A stretch of 64,000 nt of DNA from DYFX01 sp964400625 (GTDB taxonomy: Bacteria > Patescibacteriota > Patescibacteriia > SG8-24 > DYFX01). The notes beneath the pieces were generated by a model that was not told the DNA's origin, ran no database searches, and was given only the letters and a program-made list of their open reading frames with translations. Position numbers and translations under genes: made by a program. The stretch is taken from NCBI GenBank assembly GCA_964400625.1, contig CAYNUS010000001.1, positions 195,510-259,509 of the forward strand, given 5' to 3'. Positions 1 to 7,420 of the stretch are shown here, piece by piece. Numbering within the stretch: position 1 is the stretch's first letter; each line of letters begins with the position of its first letter.

Positions 1-21
1 AGCTTCCCCAGACTACCGCTT

Positions 22-49
22 TTGCGCGCCTGCGTCAATCCTGTAGAGT
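22..49 (+). promoter_or_regulatory. Putative promoter of the first gene
   Basis: TTGCGC, a 16-nt spacer, then TAGAGT, followed by a strong AAGGAGG ribosome site just before the GTG start at 77. Called by eye from consensus match and position only. Confidence 0.4.
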
Positions 50-76
50 GGCCTCAGCACTTTCAAGGAGGCCGCC

Positions 77-547
77 GTGGCACGAAGAAGCCGCAACCGC
101 CGCAGGCCGTCCGGCCCGACGGGCATGGTCACCGAGCGCAGGCTCACCGAGTACCTCAAGCACCAGCGCGTCGTCTTCGGCACCTCGCCGCTCCTCGACC
201 ACGCCCACAAGGTCGACGCCCTGGTCCACGAGATCAAGCCCATCTCCGGCTTCTACGAACCGATCGCGCTCCAGATCACCCAGAAGCGCGACGAGGCCGA
301 GAAGATCCGCACGTTCTTCGAGAAGGCGGCCTTCGCGACCAAGGGCCCGCTCCTCTACGCCGAGATCGACGGGCGCGTCACGCCCAGCACCGCAGCCGGC
401 GTCCGGAACGCCCTCGCGGCCCTCTGGCTCGAAGTCCCCCGCAACGCCGGACGCGAGCACCGCATCGTCGTGCGCGCCAGCGGCCAGTACGAATGGCTCC
501 CCGCCCACCCCAAGCCGAAGCCGGCCGGAAAACGCCGGAAAACGTAA
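77..547 (+). CDS. Hypothetical basic protein, 156 aa
   Basis: I do not recognise a family. The product is soluble-looking and basic, with Arg-rich and Lys-rich ends (it ends in KRRKT) and a central mixed alpha/beta stretch; no signal peptide or membrane segment is seen. The GTG start is chosen because a perfect AAGGAGG lies 6 nt upstream, a feature most genes in this window lack. The gene stands alone, with its own promoter-like sequence and a strong terminator straight after the stop. It belongs to a set of similarly organised Shine-Dalgarno-led genes of mostly unknown function scattered through the window. Nucleic-acid binding is a guess from charge only. Confidence 0.75.
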   Translation: MARRSRNRRRPSGPTGMVTERRLTEYLKHQRVVFGTSPLLDHAHKVDALVHEIKPISGFYEPIALQITQKRDEAEKIRTFFEKAAFATKGPLLYAEIDGRVTPSTAAGVRNALAALWLEVPRNAGREHRIVVRASGQYEWLPAHPKPKPAGKRRKT

Positions 548-549
548 AA

Positions 550-577
550 CCCCGCGCCTTGCGACGCGGGGCTTTTC
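550..577. terminator. Bidirectional terminator
   Basis: A 7-bp GC stem (CCCCGCG / CGCGGGG, loop about 8 nt) followed by TTTTCTTTT on the plus strand and preceded by AAAA for the minus strand. It sits between the convergent first gene and the HU gene. Confidence 0.8.
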
Positions 578-583
578 TTTTCC

Positions 584-865
584 TTACAGGACCGAGTCCT
601 TCATCGCCTTGGCGAGGCGGAACTTCACGACGGTCTTCGCGGCGATCTTTACCGGCTGGCCCGTGGCCGGGTTGCGGCCCATGCGCTCCTTGCGGTGCAT
701 CTTCACGAGCTTGCCGAAGCCCGGGAGGACGAACTCACCGGCCTTCTTGACCTCGGTCTCGGCCAGCTTGGCGAGGTTCTCGAGGAACATGCCGGCGTCT
801 TTCTTGGAGAGGCCGCACTTCTCGGCCATCGCGGCCACGACCTGGGACTTGGACATCTTCGCCAT
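584..865 (-). CDS. hup: HU/IHF-family DNA-binding protein
   Basis: A 93-residue nucleoid protein that binds and bends DNA as a dimer. The length is that of HU, with the N-terminal helical dimerisation region (about 1-45) and the beta-arm signature GRNPATGQ near residues 63-70, in which the conserved Arg-Asn-Pro intercalates into the minor groove. A Lys-rich start and the hydrophobic AKTVVKFRLAKAMKD end also fit. It is transcribed alone: a promoter-like TTGGCT-18-TATACT lies about 40 nt upstream and a shared terminator downstream. The ATG is preceded by T and has no Shine-Dalgarno sequence. Confidence 0.95.
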   Translation of the reverse strand: MAKMSKSQVVAAMAEKCGLSKKDAGMFLENLAKLAETEVKKAGEFVLPGFGKLVKMHRKERMGRNPATGQPVKIAAKTVVKFRLAKAMKDSVL

Positions 866-902
866 ACGAATCTCTATGTGGATAAGTCTTAGTACAGAAG
901 GA

Positions 903-932
903 AGTATAGCAACTCTTCCGCAACCGAGCCAA
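903..932 (-). promoter_or_regulatory. Promoter of the HU gene
   Basis: On the minus strand, TTGGCT (927-932), an 18-nt spacer and TATACT (903-908). The expected leader to the HU ATG at 865 is about 30 nt. Confidence 0.5.
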
Positions 933-958
933 CGTTTACAGGGGTTTTCGTCAAGACG

Positions 959-1402
959 CTACATGAGCGGCTCGTCCTGCGTCCCCTGTTCGACGTCGTC
1001 GATGTCTTCGCCGTGCTGGGCGCGGTCTTCCGCGATCTCCTTGTCCATCTCCGCGTCTTCCTTGAGGTCGGCGATGTCGGGCTCCGCCGGCTTGCACCAT
1101 TCGTCGAAGCCGCCGAGCAGGAATTCCACGTTGGAATAGCCCTTGGCCTTGAGATGCTCGAACGTTTCCGGGGCCAAACCGCGCTCTTCGCCGATGACGA
1201 TGACGTAGGCGGCCTTGTCGGCCACGAGCGATTCGATGTTGCCTTCGAGCTCGCGGAGCGGCACGTGGACCGAGCCTTCGACGTGGCCCGCCTCGTAATC
1301 GGCGGCGTCGCGGACGTCAATCAGGACGTGTTCCTTCCCGTTCTCCTGGATCTTCCTCAAGTCCCGGCAGCTGATGGCCGGAAGTCCGTGCTGGGTTTCC
1401 AT
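959..1402 (-). CDS. Rhodanese-like domain protein lacking the catalytic Cys
   Basis: 147 aa. Residues about 8-105 form a single rhodanese domain: the LIDVRDAADYEAGHV motif and the closing NVEFLLGGFDEW are both present. Active rhodaneses carry a Cys-x4-Arg active-site loop; here the loop reads VIGEERG, so the Arg is kept but the Cys position is Val, and the only Cys residues lie elsewhere. Sulfur transfer is therefore unlikely, and a phosphatase-like or protein-interaction role is possible. An acidic tail of about 40 residues follows (two runs of Glu/Asp). The gene is single, with a TATCCT-like box upstream, and the ATG follows a T. Confidence 0.85.
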   Translation of the reverse strand: METQHGLPAISCRDLRKIQENGKEHVLIDVRDAADYEAGHVEGSVHVPLRELEGNIESLVADKAAYVIVIGEERGLAPETFEHLKAKGYSNVEFLLGGFDEWCKPAEPDIADLKEDAEMDKEIAEDRAQHGEDIDDVEQGTQDEPLM

Positions 1403-1458
1403 AGGCGTCTTGGTGAATCTTCCCGCAAAGGATAGCAGTTCCGGGCCGAAAACCGAAA

Positions 1459-1476
1459 CCCCGGCCGGAGCCGGGG
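1459..1476 (-). terminator. Terminator after the 127-aa membrane protein gene
   Basis: CCCCGGC / GCCGGGG 7-bp stem with a 4-nt loop. On the minus strand it is followed by TTTCGGTTTTCGG. Confidence 0.7.
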
Positions 1477-1484
1477 CAGGAGCG

Positions 1485-1868
1485 TCACATCAGGTCTTCC
1501 GAATCCTCGTCATCGAGCTCTTCCTCGATGCGGCGCTTCACCTTGGCCGCCTTCTTCTTGATCTTGGACGCCACGCGCTCGGCCTGCTCGACCGCCTTCT
1601 CCTTGCGCTTGGCCAGGTAACCGCTCAGCATCTTGAACCCGGCCGCCGCGACGCCGAAGGATCCGAGCGATGCTTCGACCTTCTCGCGGACCGTGCGGAC
1701 GGCGTCGTCGATGGCGGCGATGCGGTCGCGGATGTCGGAGACGGCGTTCGAGGCGTCGCGCAGGATCGTGATGACGTAATACAGCGCCCAGCACACGAAG
1801 GCCGTGAACCAGAGGATGCTGAAGGCCAGCACGAGGTACAGGATGTCCTTGGAAGATTCGAGATACAT
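1485..1868 (-). CDS. Single-pass membrane protein with coiled coil
   Basis: 127 aa, no recognised family. One membrane segment lies near the N-terminus (about residues 9-35, Trp/Phe-rich), then a long amphipathic helix (about 37-70), a short hydrophobic patch, a Lys/Arg-rich stretch and a strongly acidic tail (EEELDDEDSEDLM). The organisation resembles YtxH or DUF948-type stress and envelope proteins, but no signature proves it. A TATACT box at 1921-1926 (minus strand) suggests its own promoter with a leader of about 50 nt. A terminator follows. Confidence 0.75.
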   Translation of the reverse strand: MYLESSKDILYLVLAFSILWFTAFVCWALYYVITILRDASNAVSDIRDRIAAIDDAVRTVREKVEASLGSFGVAAAGFKMLSGYLAKRKEKAVEQAERVASKIKKKAAKVKRRIEEELDDEDSEDLM

Positions 1869-1926
1869 AGGCTTCCCTCGCTCAAGGCGAAGATTTCCCT
1901 CCTAAAGCCTTACGCCGGACAGTATA

Positions 1927-2148
1927 TCACTTCTGGAGCCGTTCGGCGACCTTGGCCTCGAGATTCGCCAGCTCGCCCAGCGGCGCCTCGCCGTCCTGGG
2001 CCTCGAGCAGCTCGATGGCCTCGTTGACCTCCGCGAGCAGGTCGCGGAGCTCGTCGTCGTCCGGTTCCTGGAGCAGCTTCTCCTCCAGGCTCTCGCGGTG
2101 GCTCGCGAGCTTGGCGATCAGGTCGTCCACTTCGTTGACGTCGGACAT
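1927..2148 (-). CDS. Small acidic coiled-coil protein, 73 aa
   Basis: An almost entirely helical, Glu/Leu-rich sequence with heptad-like spacing; no Cys, no membrane segment and no known family. It starts 1 nt after the stop of the preceding 95-aa gene and so is the last member of the pheS-to-pheT operon. The TATG start without a Shine-Dalgarno sequence fits coupling to the upstream gene. Function unknown. Confidence 0.65.
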   Translation of the reverse strand: MSDVNEVDDLIAKLASHRESLEEKLLQEPDDDELRDLLAEVNEAIELLEAQDGEAPLGELANLEAKVAERLQK

Positions 2149-2149
2149 A

Positions 2150-2437
2150 TCAGCTCAGCTTTTTCGAGAGTTCCGCCGCCCGCATCTGCCAGTCCTCGAT
2201 GGTCTGGGCGTACTGGACGAGCTCTTCCGGATCGACGCCGGCGTTGTCGAAGTCGGCGAGGACCGGGTCGAGCGCCGCGACGCCGGACTTGGCGTCGTCG
2301 ACGAGCGGCTGCCACTCCTCGGCCTCTCCCCCTTCCTGAAGCTTCTCCTCGAAGGCCAGGACGAGCTGGCGGAGCTTATCGAGCGTCTCGCGGACCTCGT
2401 CGTGCTGTCGCTGGACGAACGCGCTGCGGGTGGACAT
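2150..2437 (-). CDS. Small helical protein, 95 aa
   Basis: A helical, charged protein with coiled-coil character throughout. It starts 10 nt after the pheT stop and ends 1 nt before the next small gene. No family is recognised. Its place downstream of pheT may be only transcriptional convenience. Confidence 0.65.
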   Translation of the reverse strand: MSTRSAFVQRQHDEVRETLDKLRQLVLAFEEKLQEGGEAEEWQPLVDDAKSGVAALDPVLADFDNAGVDPEELVQYAQTIEDWQMRAAELSKKLS

Positions 2438-2447
2438 AGGTGCTTCG

Positions 2448-4856
2448 TTATGAACGGATTTCGGCGCCGAAGGCCTCCTTCAGCCGCGCGCGGAGCGTCT
2501 CCATCACGCGGTCGACCTCCTCGGCCTTGAGCGTTCGGTCGTCGGCGCCGAACGCGAGGTGATAGGCCATGCTCTTCTTCCCTTCCCCGAGGTTCTTGCC
2601 CTCGTAGACGTCGAAGAGGGCGGCGTCCTTGAGCATCGGGTCGGCGTTCCGGAGCTTCTCGACGATGGCGGCGTGCTCGGTGCGGCGGCCGACCACGAAC
2701 GCGAGGTCGCGCTTCACGCGGGGGAATTCGGAGACGGGGGTGTAGAATTTGGCTTCACGGGCGAGGCCGGCGAGCATGGCGAAGTCGAGGCTGACGCCGG
2801 CGACGCGGCGCTCGATGCCGAAGCGCTTCAGGTAGTCGGGATGGAACTCGCCGAAGCCGCCGAGCGTCTCGCCGCCGACCTCGATCGTCGCGGAGCGGCC
2901 CGGGTGCCAGACGGCGTTGCCTTCGTCGTCGCGCGTGAACTTCGCGCCGCGGACGCCGAACTCCTCGAGCAAGGCCTCGACGACGCCCTTCACGGCGAGC
3001 GTGTCGCGGCCGTCCTCATGGCGGCTCCAGGAGGCGATGACGAGGCGCGGGGCTTCGAGCGGAAGATCGCCCTTGCGCGGGACGTAGACGTTGGCCAGCT
3101 CGAAACAGCGGCCTTCGACGGCTTCTTCCTGGTTCTTGGCGATGACGTCCAGCACGCTGCCGACGAGGCGATCGCGCATGAACTCGTATTCTTCGGACAA
3201 GGGGTTGCTGACGCGGAGCATGTCGGAGGCGCCGCAGTCGGACTTCGCGGCGAGCTCCTTCGAGATGAAGGAGTAGGTCATCAGCTCGACATGGCCCCAG
3301 GCCTTGAGGAGGCGCTTGGCGCGGTCTTCCCAGACGAGCGCCTTGTCGGCTTCGGCGAGCGGCAGTTTGCCTTCGGGGATGACCGACGGGAGGTTGCCGT
3401 AGCCGTGGACGCGGGCGACTTCCTCGACGAGGTCGCGCTCGCCTTCGATGTCATGATCGCGCCAGAACGGGACGGTCACGCGCCACTTCGCGCCGGAGGC
3501 CGCCACCTTGAAACCGAGGTCGACGAGGATGCGTTTCATCTCCTTGGCGGGGATGTCGACGCCGATCAGCTTGGCGGCGACGGCGGGGCGGAACGGGAAG
3601 ACGAGCGGCTTGTAGGCGGACGCGCGCGCGTCGACGATCTTCGAGGCGACCTCGGCGCCGCAAAGTTCGGCGGCGAGTTCGGCCGCGCGCGCGAGCGCGA
3701 TGGACGTGGACTCGGTCGACAGGCCCTTCTCGTAGAGCTTGGAGGAATCGGAATGCAGATTCAGGTCGCGCGCGGTGCGGCGGACGGAGACGGCGTCGAA
3801 GGTGGCGGACTCGAAGACGATGGTCGTCGTCTTTTCGGTGGCGCCGGAATCCTCGCCGCCCATCACGCCGGCCACGGCCACCGGCTTCTCGGCGTCGGCG
3901 ATGACGAGCTGTCCGGCCTTGAGCTCGTAGGCGTTGCCGTCGAGCGCCTTCAGCGTCTCCCCCGCCGCGGCCTCGCGCACGACGATCTTCTTGCCGGCGA
4001 TCTTTTCGTAGTCGAAGACGTGCATCGGCTGTCCGAGCTCGAGGCGCACGTAGTTCGTGATGTCGACGAGATTGTTGATGGAGCGCACGCCGGCGGAGGC
4101 GAGGCGCGCCTTCATCCAGGCGGGGCTTTCCCCGACCTTGGCGTTCCGCATCACCACGGCCTGGTAGCGCGGGCAGAGCTTCTTGGCTTTCAGCTCGACC
4201 GCGAGCGCTTCCGGCTTCGCGCCGGAGGCGGCCTTCGGCATCTTCGGCGCCTTCCAGGTCATGGGCGCCTTCAGGATCGCCGAGGCCTCCATCGCCATGC
4301 CGAGCAGGCAGTAGGCGTCGGGGCGGTTGGACGTCACCTCCACGTCGAAGACGACGTCATCGAGCTTCAGCGCTTCGGCGAGCGGGGTGCCCGGCGCGGC
4401 CTTGAGCGGCGAGAGGTCGACGATCTCCTTCTCGCCTTGCTTCGGGAACATGTCGACGAGGCCGATCTCGTCGGCGCCGCAGATCATGCCGTACGAGGCG
4501 ACGCCGCGGAGCGCCGCTTCCTTGATCTCGACCGGCTCGCCTTCGCCGTGCCATTTCACCCAGGCGCCCGGGAGCGCGACGGCGACGAGCATCCCCTCTT
4601 CGAGGTTGGAGCCGCCGCAGACGATGTCCTTCGTCATCGCGCCGAGGTCGGTCTCGACGACGCGGAGCTTGTCGGCGTTCGGATGCGGCTTCACCTTCAG
4701 GATCTTGCCGACCACGACCTTGTCGAGCGACGCGCCGGCGGCGTGGATGCGCTCGATCGAGGGGCCGGACAGCGAAAGACGCGCCGCGAATTCCTGCGGC
4801 GTCTGCTTCAGCTTCACGTAGTCCTTCAGCCAGTTGTAGGAGACGAGGAGGTTCAT
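2448..4856 (-). CDS. pheT: Phenylalanyl-tRNA synthetase beta subunit
   Basis: 802 aa, the normal length for bacterial PheT. It pairs with PheS to form the alpha2-beta2 enzyme charging tRNA-Phe. It begins MNLLVSYNWLKDYV, the classical PheT start, followed by the tRNA-binding OB fold (about 40-150, with VVVGKILKVKPHPNADKLRV), the B3/B4 editing region, the B5 domain, a synthetase-like core and the C-terminal ferredoxin-fold anticodon-binding domain (SEFPRVKRDLAFVV). The frame stays open 90 codons further upstream, but that part is the shadow of the preceding gene; the true start overlaps that gene's stop by 4 nt. Two membrane-protein genes separate it from pheS. Confidence 0.95.
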   Translation of the reverse strand: MNLLVSYNWLKDYVKLKQTPQEFAARLSLSGPSIERIHAAGASLDKVVVGKILKVKPHPNADKLRVVETDLGAMTKDIVCGGSNLEEGMLVAVALPGAWVKWHGEGEPVEIKEAALRGVASYGMICGADEIGLVDMFPKQGEKEIVDLSPLKAAPGTPLAEALKLDDVVFDVEVTSNRPDAYCLLGMAMEASAILKAPMTWKAPKMPKAASGAKPEALAVELKAKKLCPRYQAVVMRNAKVGESPAWMKARLASAGVRSINNLVDITNYVRLELGQPMHVFDYEKIAGKKIVVREAAAGETLKALDGNAYELKAGQLVIADAEKPVAVAGVMGGEDSGATEKTTTIVFESATFDAVSVRRTARDLNLHSDSSKLYEKGLSTESTSIALARAAELAAELCGAEVASKIVDARASAYKPLVFPFRPAVAAKLIGVDIPAKEMKRILVDLGFKVAASGAKWRVTVPFWRDHDIEGERDLVEEVARVHGYGNLPSVIPEGKLPLAEADKALVWEDRAKRLLKAWGHVELMTYSFISKELAAKSDCGASDMLRVSNPLSEEYEFMRDRLVGSVLDVIAKNQEEAVEGRCFELANVYVPRKGDLPLEAPRLVIASWSRHEDGRDTLAVKGVVEALLEEFGVRGAKFTRDDEGNAVWHPGRSATIEVGGETLGGFGEFHPDYLKRFGIERRVAGVSLDFAMLAGLAREAKFYTPVSEFPRVKRDLAFVVGRRTEHAAIVEKLRNADPMLKDAALFDVYEGKNLGEGKKSMAYHLAFGADDRTLKAEEVDRVMETLRARLKEAFGAEIRS

Positions 4857-5311
4857 GGGTTCGCGGAGCGGCGCAGGACGGCGGCGCCGATCAAGAGACA
4901 GACGAGCGCGAGGGCGCAGAGGGCGCCGAAGGGCGCGGCCAGGAAGCGGACATCGAACGTGAGGGACCAGCCGGAGAGCGCGAGGGCGAGCAATGCGGCG
5001 CAGGCGACGCGGCCCAGGAGCCGGCCGTGTCGGACGCGGTCCTCGCCGGAGAGTCCAGGCATGCGCAGGGCCGCGAAGACGCGGACGAGGGCCGAAGCGA
5101 CGAAACCAGCGAGCCACGCGGCGCACAGCAGGAACGCGATGAAGGCGATGGTGAAGGCGGCTGTCATCATCCGTTCGTCGTCGCGGGCGAAGCGGGCGTA
5201 GACGTTCATCCAGCCGCCGAGGGCGAGCGCGGCGAGGCTGGCGAAGCCGAGCGCGGTCGCCATCCGCGAAAGACTCGCTTCTTTCCCGTAGAAACCGTGG
5301 GGTAGAGGCAT
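4853..5311 (-). CDS. Four-helix membrane protein of unknown function
   Basis: 152 aa with four hydrophobic segments (about 17-37, 48-72, 96-116 and 127-147) separated by short Arg/Asp-rich loops. No family is recognised. It overlaps the pheT start by 4 nt (ATGA) and follows the small transporter-like gene by 4 nt, so it is translated within the pheS-pheT transcript. The start could instead be the internal Met17. A role linked to the synthetase is not implied. Confidence 0.7.
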   Translation of the reverse strand: MPLPHGFYGKEASLSRMATALGFASLAALALGGWMNVYARFARDDERMMTAAFTIAFIAFLLCAAWLAGFVASALVRVFAALRMPGLSGEDRVRHGRLLGRVACAALLALALSGWSLTFDVRFLAAPFGALCALALVCLLIGAAVLRRSANP

Positions 5312-5315
5312 GGAA

Positions 5316-5651
5316 TCAGCGCCAGTTCACCAGCACGATGGCGGCCACCGCGAAGGTCATGCCGAGGTAATTCTTCCAGGTCAGGTGGTCCTGGAAGAAG
5401 TAGACGCCGGAGATGGCCGCGAGCAGGACGCCGAAGACGCCGAGCAGGATGATGGTCTTCGAGAGTTCCATCTTGGAGAGACCGTACATCAGGAGGACGA
5501 AGCCGACGCCGGCGGGGATGAGCGTCAGCAGGAACTTCCAGGAGAGGAGCGTCTGCCACGAGAAGCCGCGGCCCTTCAGCACGAACTTCTGGCCCGTGTC
5601 GGCGACCGTGTAGAAGAACTGCGCGAGGAAGATGGCGACGATGGCCGGCAT
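5316..5651 (-). CDS. Small EamA/SMR-like membrane protein
   Basis: 111 aa with four transmembrane helices, the size and pattern of a small-multidrug-resistance or half-size EamA/DMT transporter: the third helix ILLGVFGVLLAAISGVYFFQD and the last MTFAVAAIVLVNWR match the usual EamA layout. The conserved SMR membrane Glu near residue 14 is not evident, so the substrate and activity are open. It lies 1 nt after the pheS stop, in the same operon. Confidence 0.65.
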   Translation of the reverse strand: MPAIVAIFLAQFFYTVADTGQKFVLKGRGFSWQTLLSWKFLLTLIPAGVGFVLLMYGLSKMELSKTIILLGVFGVLLAAISGVYFFQDHLTWKNYLGMTFAVAAIVLVNWR

Positions 5652-5652
5652 A

Positions 5653-6711
5653 TCAGAATTGCGTGAGGAAACGGAAGTCGTTCTTGTAGAGATGGCGGAT
5701 GTCGTCGATCTTCACGCCTTCGCGCATCATCATCGTGCGCTCGACGCCCCAGCCGAAGGCGAAGCCGCTCCACTTCTCCGGATCGACGCCGCAGGCCGTG
5801 AGGACGTTCGGGTGGACCATGCCGGCGCCGCCGAGCTCGAGCCAGCCTTCCTTGCAGACGCGGCACTTCGCCTCGCCCTGCTTGCCGGTGCCGCCGCAGA
5901 GGTCGCAGGAGATGTCGATCTCGAACGACGGTTCGGTGAAGCGGAAGTGGAAGGGGCGGAGCCGCGTCTTGCGGCCGCGGCCGAAGAATTCCTTGGCGAA
6001 GTGGTCGAGCACGCCCTTGAGATGCGTGACGGAGACGTCCTTGTCGATCATCAATCCCTCGAACTGATGGAACATCGGGACGTGCGTGACGTCGCTCTGG
6101 CGGCGGTACGTCTTCGAGATGTTGATCATCCGGATGGGGAGCTTCCCCTTCTTCAGCTCGCGGATCTGTCCGGAGGAGGTGTGCGGGGTGAGGACCATCT
6201 TCCCCCACTTCGCGTCCTCGGGCGCGTCCATGAAGAACGTCTCCCACTCGTCGCGCGCGGGGTGATCCTTCGGCATGTTGAGCGCCTCGAAGGCGTACCA
6301 GTCCCACTCGACTTCGGGATAGCGCACGCGCGTGAAGCCGATCTTCTCGAAGATGCCGGTCACGGCGGCGATGGCGTCGGTGACGATGTGGACGTGGCCC
6401 TGCGGCGGGCGGATGCCGGGCTGCGTGAGGTCCATCCATTCGGTCGTCGCGATGGCGCCGCGCTTCTCGGCCTCAAGCGCCGCGCGGCGGTCGGCCAGGG
6501 CGCGGTCGACGGCCTGCTTCACCTCGTTGGCGAACTTGCCCATGGCCGGGCGCTCGTGCGCCGGCAAACCGGCCACGCCTTGCATCAAAGCGGCCATCAC
6601 GCCCTTGCGTCCCAGATACTTGATCTCGGCGGCCTCGAGTTCGGCCGCGTCCTTGGCGGCCGCGAACGCCGCGGACGCCTCGGTTTTCAGCTGTTCAAGC
6701 TTGTCTTTCAT
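5653..6711 (-). CDS. pheS: Phenylalanyl-tRNA synthetase alpha subunit
   Basis: 352 aa. N-terminal coiled coil (about 1-90), then the class II catalytic core: motif 2 around THTSSGQIRELKKG and KTYRRQSDVTHVPMFHQFEG, and motif 3 around FGWGVERTMMM. The core catalyses Phe-AMP formation and transfer to tRNA-Phe with PheT. Between motif 2 and motif 3 (about 268-287) sits a four-Cys knuckle, CDLCGG...CRVC, spaced like a DnaJ-type zinc ribbon, which most bacterial PheS lack. It is the first gene of a five- or six-gene operon. A short inverted repeat runs up to the start codon. Confidence 0.96.
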   Translation of the reverse strand: MKDKLEQLKTEASAAFAAAKDAAELEAAEIKYLGRKGVMAALMQGVAGLPAHERPAMGKFANEVKQAVDRALADRRAALEAEKRGAIATTEWMDLTQPGIRPPQGHVHIVTDAIAAVTGIFEKIGFTRVRYPEVEWDWYAFEALNMPKDHPARDEWETFFMDAPEDAKWGKMVLTPHTSSGQIRELKKGKLPIRMINISKTYRRQSDVTHVPMFHQFEGLMIDKDVSVTHLKGVLDHFAKEFFGRGRKTRLRPFHFRFTEPSFEIDISCDLCGGTGKQGEAKCRVCKEGWLELGGAGMVHPNVLTACGVDPEKWSGFAFGWGVERTMMMREGVKIDDIRHLYKNDFRFLTQF

Positions 6712-6737
6712 ACGGCCACTTTAAGGGAAAGGCCGTA
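6711..6737 (-). promoter_or_regulatory. Hairpin in the pheS leader overlapping the start codon
   Basis: TACGGCC and GGCCGTA form a 7-bp stem with a 13-nt loop; the last base of the stem is the A of the pheS ATG. It could limit access to the start codon. No T-box features are visible. Confidence 0.35.
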
Positions 6738-6819
6738 TTTTGTCGACATTGTTGCCATGTCGGATACGGGTGTGCGTTTATTCCCACGGACCGGGAGTCG
6801 TAACCGACTTGGATTCTTT

Positions 6820-6850
6820 ATTTACCACCCCGGCGGAGGCCGGGGTCCAC
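6820..6850 (+). repeat. Left arm of a 31-bp perfect inverted repeat
   Basis: It matches the reverse complement of 7383-7413 without mismatch. The arm itself folds into an 8-bp hairpin, ACCCCGGC-GGAG-GCCGGGGT, as in REP-type repeats. Confidence 0.9.
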
Positions 6851-6855
6851 TCTCA

Positions 6856-7143
6856 ATGCCGTACTTCATCTACATCATGACTGACCGTCCGAAAGGCACC
6901 ATGTACGTCGGCTTCACATCAGATTTGAGAAAACGTGTGTACGAACAGCGAACGGAGGCAGTCGATGGGTTCACGAAGCGGTACAGTTTGAAATGGCTCG
7001 TACATTACGAAATGGGTGATGATCACGATGCGATGCTTCAACGCGAGAAGCGGTTGAAAGAATGGAATCGCATTTGGAAATTCAGGTTGATAGAAGAAAA
7101 AAATCCCGCGTGGCGGGATTTGTGGGAGGACATCATTGATTAG
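6856..7143 (+). CDS. GIY-YIG endonuclease domain protein
   Basis: 95 aa, the length of stand-alone UvrC-type GIY-YIG domains. The sequence YFIYIM...MYVGFT gives the two signature strands. The catalytic Arg lies in DLRKRVYEQ, and FTKRYSLKWLVHYE, REKRLKEWNR (Lys/Arg-rich helix) and NPAWRDLW complete the family signature, though the metal-binding Glu could not be fixed. Metal-dependent DNA cleavage is expected; the biological target is unknown. The ATG lies 5 nt inside the left repeat arm, so the repeat forms the leader. Base use is AT-richer than the neighbours, which suggests acquisition. Confidence 0.9.
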   Translation: MPYFIYIMTDRPKGTMYVGFTSDLRKRVYEQRTEAVDGFTKRYSLKWLVHYEMGDDHDAMLQREKRLKEWNRIWKFRLIEEKNPAWRDLWEDIID

Positions 7144-7364
7144 CACGGATACAATCTTCCTCCGTACTCACATGTTTGGACATCGCTATAACTATCCGGT
7201 ACCTGGCTGGCAGGTTGTTTCTTGATATAGACAGCCATGACGATGCTGATGGCGCACACGATTAGAAATGCCAATAAGGTATTGCGCTGCTGAATGCTTT
7301 CAGCCTGTTTTTTCGCAATTTCGATAAGTTCGGATTTTTCTAGGTTAGAGAAGTCTTGGTTCAT
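7140..7364 (-). CDS. Small single-pass membrane protein in the cassette
   Basis: 74 aa: a charged N-terminal helix (about 1-27), one membrane segment (about 30-48), then a Cys-containing tail (QTCEYGGRLYPC). The N-terminus has no signal cleavage site. No family is recognised. It converges on the nuclease gene with a 4-nt overlap and shares its AT-rich composition, so the two probably moved together. Confidence 0.6.
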   Translation of the reverse strand: MNQDFSNLEKSELIEIAKKQAESIQQRNTLLAFLIVCAISIVMAVYIKKQPASQVPDSYSDVQTCEYGGRLYPC

Positions 7365-7382
7365 ATTTCCCGACTTTCATGC

Positions 7383-7413
7383 GTGGACCCCGGCCTCCGC
7401 CGGGGTGGTAAAT
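7383..7413 (-). repeat. Right arm of the 31-bp inverted repeat
   Basis: Perfect reverse complement of 6820-6850. It lies 7 nt from the stop of rseP and may also act as a transcription barrier. Confidence 0.9.
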
Positions 7414-7420
7414 TTATCGA

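Larger units (their letters stand above)
6820..7413. mobile_element. Candidate inverted-repeat-bounded cassette with GIY-YIG nuclease
   Basis: 594 bp bounded by a perfect 31-bp inverted repeat. It contains two convergent genes, a GIY-YIG nuclease and a small membrane protein, whose stop regions overlap by 4 nt. The interior is clearly richer in A/T than its neighbours. Transferable behaviour is inferred from this architecture; no target-site duplication was identified. Confidence 0.5.

Noticed and set aside
2559..5201. Plus-strand frame of 880 codons opposite pheT
   Set aside because: Antisense shadow; pheT is certain.
6711..6855. T-box or other riboswitch before pheS
   Set aside because: No T-box bulge sequence, specifier loop or terminator/antiterminator pair; only a small hairpin is seen.
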